A model generated the notes under the pieces. It made no database searches and was not told where the DNA came from. It saw nothing but the letters and a program-made list of their open reading frames with translations. A stretch of DNA of 41,831 nt from DATBGZ01 sp036557785 (GTDB taxonomy: Bacteria; Actinomycetota; Actinomycetes; Mycobacteriales; Micromonosporaceae): positions 1 to 41,831 of the forward strand of contig DATBGZ010000058.1 in assembly GCA_036557785.1 (NCBI GenBank), read 5' to 3'. Shown here piece by piece: positions 1 through 7,352 of the stretch. The translations under genes and the position numbers were made by a program. Position 1 is the first letter of the stretch, and every line of letters starts with the position of its first letter.

Positions 1-1478
1 TCCACGACGTAATCCAGGTTCCACCGGTAGGCCATGTTCGCCGCGAACGAGTCGGTGCCGGTCGCCTCGCTGTAGCAGGCATCGCCGCTGTGCGGGCAGT
101 ACACCGGCTGCGTCCACACCGCGTTGGTGGCCGGGTCGATGCCGGTGCCGCCCTCAGCGGCGGGCAGGTGGCCCGCGCCGTAGTAGAAGCGGCTGCCGTC
201 GGTGTCGGTGATCACCCAGTACTCGCCCTGGTAGGCGCCGTTGGCGCTGGGCCCGGAGGCGGTGAGCAACTGCACCCGGGCGCCGGGGTCGCTGCTGATA
301 TGCCAGTCGCCGGAGGCGTCGTCGCGGACCAGGGCGCCGGCGCCGTTGGGCCCGTCCAGGCTGACCTGCGCACCGTCGAACGCCCAGCACGTGTCACCGG
401 AGCCGTCGATGCCGTCCTGCGAGCACGGCTGGTAGGCGCGTTCGATGTAGCCGGGCTGGTACGACCAGCCCACCCCGACCCAGGAGGATTGCGCGTTCGT
501 CGACGCGGTCATCCCATCCACCGACTGCGACGAATACGACAAGCTCACCTCCGGTGCGGCGCCGCCCAACGCCGGCGGCACCGTCAGCGGATACGCGTAG
601 GAGAACCCGCCCGACGCGCCGCCGTGCGACCACGTGTCGGAGAACTGCAACGGCGTGGCCGCGTAGGTGCCCGCCGATCCGGCCGGGGCCGAGTCGGCCG
701 CCAACACCAGCCCCGCCGACATCGTGTCGGCCAGGGCCGCGGCGGGCACCGCGGTGGCCGGGCCGTCGGAGGGCGCTGTGGTGGCGGGCAGGGTGACGGT
801 GGCGACCAGCCGGCCCGCCCCGTCCCGGAAGGCGGTGACCGGGGTGCGGGTGCGACACGCGGGCAGTTGCGGGGCGCTCAGCGCGCAGGCCGGCAACGCG
901 ACCAGGTCAAGGCGCTGGTCCAGGTTCCCGCCCGACGTGCCGGCCAGCGTGGTGGTGTCCAGCTGCACCTGCACCGAGGCGCTGCGCGATGTGGGGTGGG
1001 CCTGGCGCAGGCTCCACACCAGTCCTGAGGCCACCCCTAACCCGGTCGCCACGCTCGCCGGGGCGAACTGGGCGGTCACCGACGCGGCCTCCGTCTCGGC
1101 GGCGCGGCCCAGCCACAACGGGGTCGACCCGACCTGCGTCGCCGCGACCTGGCCGGCCACCGCCCCAGGTGTGTGCACGGCCGACGGCGCCGGCAGCATC
1201 AGGGTGGTCGGGGTCGTGTCCGGCGGCGCCGCCTGACGCGGGGCGTAGGGCGGCGGGGTCGGATCGGTCGGCTGACGCGGCGTGGCCGGCACCTCGGCCG
1301 CCGCCACCGGCTGGGTCACCGGCACCGCCGGCGGCCTCCACCCCGACCGGGACAGCACCCGCACGCCCACCAACACCCCGGCCACCAACAGCAGCGCCAC
1401 CCCCGCCGCGCACCAGCGCACCAGCACACCCCGGCGGCCGACAAACGGCCGGATGATCATGTTGGCCTTGATGTTCAC
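1..1478 (-). CDS. RHS/YD-repeat protein, N-terminal part (cut by left edge)
   Basis: An uninterrupted reading frame of 492 codons runs from a GTG at 1478 to the window edge, so the C-terminus is missing. GGGAG lies 8-10 bases upstream of the GTG; another in-frame GTG at 1487 has no such spacing. The product has a short basic N-terminus, one hydrophobic anchor at about residues 20-43, a Pro/Thr/Ala-rich linker, then beta-rich sequence with motifs such as FSYAYPLTVP, VSLSYSSQSVDG, WVGVGWSYQPG and DGSRFYYGAG. These are typical of the region ahead of the YD repeats in large actinobacterial RHS proteins. Such proteins form a beta-cocoon and often carry a variable C-terminal toxin or enzyme, which here would lie beyond the left edge. 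The upstream gene on the same strand is 69 bp away and encodes a secreted repeat protein; the two probably form an operon. The family call is confident; a toxin role is only inferred. Confidence 0.85.
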   Translation of the reverse strand, partial: MNIKANMIIRPFVGRRGVLVRWCAAGVALLLVAGVLVGVRVLSRSGWRPPAVPVTQPVAAAEVPATPRQPTDPTPPPYAPRQAAPPDTTPTTLMLPAPSAVHTPGAVAGQVAATQVGSTPLWLGRAAETEAASVTAQFAPASVATGLGVASGLVWSLRQAHPTSRSASVQVQLDTTTLAGTSGGNLDQRLDLVALPACALSAPQLPACRTRTPVTAFRDGAGRLVATVTLPATTAPSDGPATAVPAAALADTMSAGLVLAADSAPAGSAGTYAATPLQFSDTWSHGGASGGFSYAYPLTVPPALGGAAPEVSLSYSSQSVDGMTASTNAQSSWVGVGWSYQPGYIERAYQPCSQDGIDGSGDTCWAFDGAQVSLDGPNGAGALVRDDASGDWHISSDPGARVQLLTASGPSANGAYQGEYWVITDTDGSRFYYGAGHLPAAEGGTGIDPATNAVWTQPVYCPHSGDACYSEATGTDSFAANMAYRWNLDYVV

Positions 1479-1547
1479 CGTTGACACTCCCCGGTTTGGA
1501 TCGACAGGTGTCGGTGACCCGCGGTCGCGCCGCGGCTTTTACGCAGG

Positions 1548-4500
1548 TCAGTTCACGGATATCGCGAAGATGTGCACCGCGGCGTTGGCGGACAGGGTGA
1601 TGCTGGCGATCTGCACATCAGCGCCCAGCGGGTCGCCGCCATCGAGGAGGGTGAACTCCGGCGTCGCGAACAGGCTCGTCGCCATGGCGTCGCTGGTCCC
1701 ATCCAGCCGCAGCCGGTAGCTGGTGCTCGCCACCACGGTGTCGCCGGCCACCGGCGTGCTGGTCCAGTCCGGCAGGATGATCGTGACGGCCTGGGTGTCG
1801 CCGTTGGTGTAGGTGATCGTCGCCTCCACCGACGCGCCGTCGGGGTCAGTAGTGGCCGCGGCGCCGAGGAACCGAACCACGTGGGCCGGTCCGCTCGTGT
1901 TGGGCACCGGCGCCGCCAGCACCTGCCCGGCGGCGATGTCGTTGTCGACCCGCTGCGCCCACGACGCGGGCAACATAAAGGCGTCGTAGCCGCCCACATC
2001 GCTGGGCAGATACAGCGTGTTGGCGCCGCCCACCCCAGCAGAGCAGGTGCTCCAGCCGGTCGGGCAGCCGCCGGCACCGTCGTTGACGATCACGTCAGGG
2101 TCCAGGCTCGCGCCATCCAACGCCGTAGCGCTGAAGACGAACCCGTCATCCGTGGCGGTATCGAACGCCTGGGCGTTGCCGGTGCCGTCGGCGCCGATGC
2201 CGGCGTTATCGTGCGGGGTGTAGCCGGAACCCAGCGCGAGCTGGTGGGCCGCCCAACCCGCGTCGCTGACCGTCCTGACGGTCCCCATCGTGGTCACCCC
2301 GCCACTGGTCGTGGTGGGGATGAGCGCGAGCATGCCGCCGGCCAGGCTGTCCGTGGCCCACAGCGCCAGGTTGCCGTCGCTATCGGCCCGGCCGAACGTG
2401 CTCAGCAGCGGGAAGTCCGCCGCCGGCAACGGCGAACCGACAGCCACCGCGGCCGATGCCGGGTCGGCGATGCCGGCCTCGACGTCAGGCAACAGCATCA
2501 CCTGCCCGTCACCCAGACGCCGCACCCACAGGCTGCTGCCGGTGCTGCCCGGCAACACGCCCGCGCCCAGCAACTGGCACGCGTCCCACGCCCACGAGCC
2601 GCTGCTCGTCGACACCGCCGTCGGCGGGTCGTAGTCGTACAGGCTGCTGCTGGCCGGATAGTGCCACAGCGTCGCGACACCGTTGACGACCTCCACGGTC
2701 AACAGGTCCGGCCGGGCCTCCGCAACCGTAGGTAGGGCCACCAGCTGCACCACCGAGGACCAGTCCTGGTCGTTGTAGTCCGCGCACGCCCCGCACCCCG
2801 GCTTGGCGACATCGACCTCCCCGAATGTCCAGGTGCCGCTGGTGCCGGGGTTGTTCGCCACCGCCAGGTGCCCGTTCTGCTCGATGAGCAGGTCGTCGTA
2901 GTTGTTGGCGCTAAACGAGCCGCCGTGGGTGACCAGCGCGCCGGCGGCGCTGGCGCTGTCGGGCATCGGCCAACGGGCATTGCCGTCGGCGGGGATCAGG
3001 ACGGTCCCGCCGTAGCGCGGGGAGGGATCACCACCGTCGGGGTTGACGCTGGTCGTCTCCGGGCTCGAGTAGACGCGGATCGCGCCGGCCGCGTCCACGC
3101 TGACCAGATCCGGCGTGCCATCACCATCGATGTCTCCGGCGATGCCCGGGGTGTAGGTGCCCAGCGCGGCCTGCTGGACATAGAACGTGTACGCCACCGC
3201 CGTGGACACGTTGCCGGCACCGTCGACTGCCTGCACCCACAGCGTGTTCGTGCCCCAATGCAGGTCGGAGGTCGCCACCGACACCGAAGTGCCGGTCGTG
3301 TTCTGCTCCCCCGGAGCGGTCAGGCTCGCCCCGTTCACGTTGTAGTTGTAGGAGGCGACGCCACCGCCGCCGGGATCGTCGGCGGTGAACGCGATCGGGC
3401 CCGACCCGCCAGGAGTCACCGTGCTCGGGCCGTCCGGCGGGTACACCGTCGAGGTCACCACCGGCGCGGTCGGTGCCGTCGCGTCGTAACGGAAGTAACA
3501 GGTCGACGAGACCGGCGAGGTCTGGAACTGGTTCGCCGCCGTCGCATACCACCGATAGGAGGCGCCATCGGCCAGGGTCACATCCACATGGGCGTTGACA
3601 GGGGCGTTGGCGGTGCCGCCCTCATGCGCTGGCGTCGTGAAGTCCTGATAGGCGCCGCCGTTGGCCGACAGGTAGAAATGCGCGGTCAGGTCCGTGTTGA
3701 TGTCCGGCGTGGAGACCGTGTCCGACAAGCTCGCCTGGTTGCCCGTCACCGCCGCCAACCACGGCCCCGGACTCGACGTCACGCAATTCTGGCCCTGCAC
3801 CTTCAGACTCGCCGGCGTGTTCGGCACCGACCAGTACGTCACGCTCATCGACGGCAGCAGACTGAAATGCCGATAGGCACAGTCGACCGACTCGTTGGCG
3901 GCATACACGATCAGATACATGTTTCCATAGTTGTGGCTGGCCGCATACGACATGACCGTCGTCGTACCGATCGACCGGTCACCCGAACCGCGAGCCAACG
4001 CCGCCGAGCCCCTCACCCCACTCGCCGCCGGCGCGTTGTTCCAGTCCGTGGAGCTACCAAACGACGCATTGCCCGACGTAATCGCCACATCGATCGTGTC
4101 CGGGCCACCCGTGGTACACGACGTGCGGATCTGATGCAACTCCAACGACGCCGACTGGATGTACTTGCCATCCAACGAACCGACCGCGAACCGCAGAAAC
4201 GAACGCGTCACACCGTTGATATAACAAGGATCGCCGCAATTAGTGGTCCAATCGTCGTAGCCGACCCGCAGATTGTCGCCCGGGTTGTACTCCACCGTCG
4301 TCGGATGATTACTTTGAATGTAGCCATCAGCCGTAGCCTGCGACGGCGTCCACGGCGGATCGATGTACACCGGGTACCTTACATCGGGGCCGGTCAATGC
4401 ATCCGATGGCGGGCTGAGTACCAACGCATCCGACTGCACCGAGTCCGCCACCACCGCACGGCGGGCCGCAACCCCCGGCCCAGCGACACTGGAGGCCACC

Positions 4501-5315
4501 GACTCACCGCCATCCGTGGTATCACCCGCCTCGGCAGACTCGACGCCCGGCGGCAACGTCGAATCCCACATCACCGGCGGCGGCGCGGTGAACACACTCT
4601 CACCCGAGGCCGTGTCCGCGGCCGTGACCGAGCCATCAACCCCAGCCGACAGCGACAGCCCGGTCGCCACCGTAGTGAACGCGATGCTGGTCAGGGCCGG
4701 ATTGCTCGCCGCCGCGGCATCGTGGACGACAAGAACCTCCCGCACACCCCCATACACCGTCGTCGTCGCCACCAGATCAACCCCGGGCAGCACGTCGGCG
4801 TAGGTAGCCGTATCGCCCGACACGACCGGCGAAGGCAGACCCGACCCGAAGCTCACCGACAGGCTGTGCCCCGCCTCGTCGGCCAACACAGCCAACGGAC
4901 CGGCCCCGCCATCGGACAACTCCACCGACGAACCCACCGCCACCGGCGCCAACCGGCCATCATCACCGACCCGCAGGCTGCGATCCACCGCCTGCCACCC
5001 ATCACCGTCGCGCACCCGCGCCGGACCCGCCGACAACGTCGCCGTGAACGACCCGTCCGGATTCGCCACCGTCACACTCTCCGCGGTCGTCGCCGCGTCC
5101 ACCGTCACCGCACTGCCCGTCGCCACCGCCAACGCACTCGCCGCCTGCGCCGCATCCGACGACCCCGACCCCGCATCCTCCGCCACAGCCGGAACAGCCG
5201 CCACCGCCCCGGCCGCCGCCACCACCGCCAACACCCAGCCCGCCCGGACCGCCACGCGACGCACGCGAAGCTTTACATGCATGATCATCCGAGGACGGGC
5301 CGACGCAGGCAACAT
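1548..5315 (-). CDS. Secreted DNRLRE / FG-GAP (VCBS-like) repeat protein
   Basis: A 1255-residue exported protein. The start at 5315 is chosen because GGGAGG sits six bases upstream; ATGs at 5288 and 5282 are alternatives, and a longer reading from 5402 lacks a ribosome site. A basic stretch and hydrophobic core end in a likely signal-peptidase site (PAVA-ED). Residues roughly 310-500 resemble a DNRLRE/carbohydrate-module-like beta domain (FLRFAVGSL, IQSASLELHQI) with several cysteines. Immunoglobulin- or fibronectin-like beta sandwiches follow to about 710, then an FG-GAP/VCBS-type segment with the calcium-loop-like motif GDIDGDGTPDL near residue 728. The C-terminal 150 residues are another beta-rich domain. 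Such proteins commonly sit next to RHS genes in actinomycetes, as here (RHS start 69 bp downstream). It probably acts at the cell surface or outside the cell; its exact role is unknown. Confidence 0.85.
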   Translation of the reverse strand: MLPASARPRMIMHVKLRVRRVAVRAGWVLAVVAAAGAVAAVPAVAEDAGSGSSDAAQAASALAVATGSAVTVDAATTAESVTVANPDGSFTATLSAGPARVRDGDGWQAVDRSLRVGDDGRLAPVAVGSSVELSDGGAGPLAVLADEAGHSLSVSFGSGLPSPVVSGDTATYADVLPGVDLVATTTVYGGVREVLVVHDAAAASNPALTSIAFTTVATGLSLSAGVDGSVTAADTASGESVFTAPPPVMWDSTLPPGVESAEAGDTTDGGESVASSVAGPGVAARRAVVADSVQSDALVLSPPSDALTGPDVRYPVYIDPPWTPSQATADGYIQSNHPTTVEYNPGDNLRVGYDDWTTNCGDPCYINGVTRSFLRFAVGSLDGKYIQSASLELHQIRTSCTTGGPDTIDVAITSGNASFGSSTDWNNAPAASGVRGSAALARGSGDRSIGTTTVMSYAASHNYGNMYLIVYAANESVDCAYRHFSLLPSMSVTYWSVPNTPASLKVQGQNCVTSSPGPWLAAVTGNQASLSDTVSTPDINTDLTAHFYLSANGGAYQDFTTPAHEGGTANAPVNAHVDVTLADGASYRWYATAANQFQTSPVSSTCYFRYDATAPTAPVVTSTVYPPDGPSTVTPGGSGPIAFTADDPGGGGVASYNYNVNGASLTAPGEQNTTGTSVSVATSDLHWGTNTLWVQAVDGAGNVSTAVAYTFYVQQAALGTYTPGIAGDIDGDGTPDLVSVDAAGAIRVYSSPETTSVNPDGGDPSPRYGGTVLIPADGNARWPMPDSASAAGALVTHGGSFSANNYDDLLIEQNGHLAVANNPGTSGTWTFGEVDVAKPGCGACADYNDQDWSSVVQLVALPTVAEARPDLLTVEVVNGVATLWHYPASSSLYDYDPPTAVSTSSGSWAWDACQLLGAGVLPGSTGSSLWVRRLGDGQVMLLPDVEAGIADPASAAVAVGSPLPAADFPLLSTFGRADSDGNLALWATDSLAGGMLALIPTTTSGGVTTMGTVRTVSDAGWAAHQLALGSGYTPHDNAGIGADGTGNAQAFDTATDDGFVFSATALDGASLDPDVIVNDGAGGCPTGWSTCSAGVGGANTLYLPSDVGGYDAFMLPASWAQRVDNDIAAGQVLAAPVPNTSGPAHVVRFLGAAATTDPDGASVEATITYTNGDTQAVTIILPDWTSTPVAGDTVVASTSYRLRLDGTSDAMATSLFATPEFTLLDGGDPLGADVQIASITLSANAAVHIFAISVN

Positions 5316-6048
5316 CACACGCCTCCCAAGGGGGCAACGAACACGGACCCGCTCACGCCAACGGCCGTGCTGGATGCCGATCCTCCAGTCGCACAAACCC
5401 ACACGTCAATCCCTCAACACCATCACAAGCAACACCGACATAGACAGACGTCACGCCTCGACTACCGTCCGTACGTACCGGCACCATCCCCGAACGCAGG
5501 CAGAACACACACAGCACGAACAGCGGCCCGCACGCCAGCGCCCCAGCCTGCGACAACGCGCCACCACCAGACGCACCACCCCAAATCCTTGGAGTTTCCT
5601 GAAAGAACGCTGAACGCCGCTCAGTCGGGACACCCTCACCGACCGTCACCACCTACATCAATAAATTCGAGTCTTACGACCTTAGCCGCGCCGCTACCCG
5701 AACCCCATCGATCCGGACAATATCGACCTCCACCGACGGGGCTGCCACACATAGCAAGGCGAAGAGGCCCCGACATCAACCCGACCGCCACTGGCAGCGG
5801 TCGGGACGCCGCCACGACGCTGCAGAGCACTACGGCGGCGACGAACAACGGCCGCAGGCTGCGGGGCCGCCGGCTCATTGCGCCGCCGAGAAGGGGCAAC
5901 GCTGTCTCGCGCCGTCCCGCCGGCGGCCACCCTCCGGCCGCCCAGTAACGCCCGCAGTACCAGAAGATCTTGGTCCGGCAGCGGCCGACGGTGGGGCGCG
6001 GAGCAGTGGGCGGGGAACCGTACGGCTCACGGCGGCGTCGGAGAGGGC
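5316..6048. other. 733-bp intergenic region between divergent transcription units
   Basis: This gap separates the minus-strand secreted protein from the plus-strand serpin. The stretch around 5640-5690 is distinctly AT-richer than its surroundings and could hold the minus-strand promoter, but I cannot place convincing -35/-10 boxes. Several short frames cross it without codon bias. One starts like an export signal and is listed separately. The serpin promoter should lie at the right end; nothing specific is recognisable there beyond the ribosome site. Confidence 0.5.
5636..5878 (-). CDS. Doubtful 80-residue exported peptide or gene remnant
   Basis: A frame opening with ATG at 5878 encodes a basic start (MSRRPRSLRP), a hydrophobic stretch (LFVAAVVLCSVVAAS), and then a Gly/Pro/Ser-rich tail ending VGGDGR. 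The beginning looks like a signal peptide with good third-position GC, while the second half loses that bias and runs into an AT-rich stretch. There is no clear ribosome site, and I recognise no family. It could be a small secreted peptide, the remnant 5' end of a lost gene, or chance. Confidence 0.2.
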   Translation of the reverse strand: MSRRPRSLRPLFVAAVVLCSVVAASRPLPVAVGLMSGPLRLAMCGSPVGGGRYCPDRWGSGSGAAKVVRLEFIDVGGDGR

Positions 6049-7323
6049 ATGAGGAAGATCTGGGCCACGCTCGTCGGGGTCATGCTCGTGGCTACTGGGT
6101 GTGCGACGCAGGCCGGTCCGGCCCCGGTGCCCGGTGGGTTGAGATTGCTGAAGGCCGACGTCGCGCGGTTGGATCCGCCGGCCGACGCGCCGGTGGCGCA
6201 GGTGGTGGCGGGCATCGCGACCTTCGGGTACAACCTGGCTCCCGCGCAGCCGGGCGGGAACTGGGTCGCGTCACCGGCGAGCATCGCGATCGTGCTGGCC
6301 ATGCTGCGGGCCGGCGCGAACGGGGCGACCGCCGACGAGATCGACCACACCTTCGGCTTCCCGGCCGGCGTGCAGGACGCTTTCAACGCGCTGAGCCGCC
6401 AACTGGTGACGGCCGACGTACCTCCCTCCACATCGGACGAACCGACCCGCGCCCCGGGAGCGCCGGCCCGGCCCAGCGTCGTCTGCATGGGCAACGCGAT
6501 CTTCCCGGCCCAGGGCTTCCCGATCAAGGACTCGTACCTGCAGGTCCTGGCCCAGCAGTACGGCTCGGGGGTCTACCCGCTCGACTTCCAGACCAGTGCC
6601 GCGAAGGACGCCATCGACGCCTGGGCGCGCGACACGACCGCCGGCAGGATCCAGAAGGTATTCGATCATCTCGATCCCGCCACGGCCGCGGTCGTGGCGA
6701 ACACCGTCTACTTCAAGGGCGAGTGGCGCGTGCCGTTCGACGACACGAACACCGCCGACAAGCCGTTCCATCGCGCGGACGGCTCGACGGTGAACGCGCC
6801 GACGATGCGCGACCAACTGGGGGTCGGCTACGCCGAGGGTTCGGGCTGGCAGGCCATCGAGCTGCCGTACGGCGAGGACGGCGCGTACGCCATGCGGGTG
6901 CTGCTGCCGACGGCCGGCCAGAGCCCGCGCGACCTGCTCAACCCGTCGCTGGGCGCGTCGTTCAGTACCCAGCCGGTTGACATCGAGTTGCCGAAGTGGG
7001 ACTTCGCCACCGACGTGCCGCTCCTGGACGAGCTGGTCCGCCTCGGCGTGGTCAGCGCCTTCGACCCGAACCGGGCCGACTTCAGCGGCATCAGCCAGAC
7101 CGGGCTCTACGTGAGTCAGGCCATCCACCGCGCGAACATCACCGTGGACGAGTACGGCACCCAGGCGGCCGCGGTGACGGCGGCAGCGTTGATGCCGACC
7201 AGCGCCCATGCGCCCGCGACGATCAGCTTCCACGCCGACCACCCGTTCGCCTTCCAGATCGTGCACACGGCTACCGGCACCGTGCTCTTCGACGGCATCG
7301 TCGTCGACCCGACCGCAAGCTGA
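6049..7323 (+). CDS. Serpin-family lipoprotein (serine protease inhibitor)
   Basis: A 424-residue serpin with a lipoprotein-like leader. ATG 6049 is preferred because GGAGAGG lies directly upstream. The leader ends in ATGC, an acceptable though not ideal lipobox, so the protein is probably anchored outside the membrane. Serpin landmarks are visible: NWVASPASIAIVLAMLRAGANG (helix B region), VVANTVYFKGEWRVPF (strand 3A), the VDEYGTQAAAVTAAA hinge and HADHPFAFQIVH near the C-terminus. The hinge keeps Gly, Thr and small Ala residues at the positions expected for inhibitory serpins, so it probably traps a protease. Counting from the hinge puts the scissile P1-P1' near Thr-Ser in LMPTSAH, with an uncertainty of a residue or two. 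It is monocistronic and converges on the acyltransferase gene. The target protease is unknown. Confidence 0.93.
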   Translation: MRKIWATLVGVMLVATGCATQAGPAPVPGGLRLLKADVARLDPPADAPVAQVVAGIATFGYNLAPAQPGGNWVASPASIAIVLAMLRAGANGATADEIDHTFGFPAGVQDAFNALSRQLVTADVPPSTSDEPTRAPGAPARPSVVCMGNAIFPAQGFPIKDSYLQVLAQQYGSGVYPLDFQTSAAKDAIDAWARDTTAGRIQKVFDHLDPATAAVVANTVYFKGEWRVPFDDTNTADKPFHRADGSTVNAPTMRDQLGVGYAEGSGWQAIELPYGEDGAYAMRVLLPTAGQSPRDLLNPSLGASFSTQPVDIELPKWDFATDVPLLDELVRLGVVSAFDPNRADFSGISQTGLYVSQAIHRANITVDEYGTQAAAVTAAALMPTSAHAPATISFHADHPFAFQIVHTATGTVLFDGIVVDPTAS

Positions 7324-7352
7324 GCCAGCCGTGCCGCGCCAAGGTGCTCGGG

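Noticed and set aside
1519..1535. CCGCGG-N5-CCGCGG hairpin followed by CTTTT on the plus strand
   Set aside because: It looks like a plus-strand terminator but no plus-strand gene ends there; six-pair GC stems are common by chance in this DNA.
5353..5652. 99-residue minus-strand frame upstream of the secreted protein
   Set aside because: No ribosome site, poor third-position GC and no domain; it overlaps the leader of the downstream gene.
2868..5948. 1026-residue plus-strand open frame
   Set aside because: It lies antisense to the secreted repeat protein and continues into the gap. The translation is Arg/His-rich low complexity with no domain, a typical GC-rich shadow.
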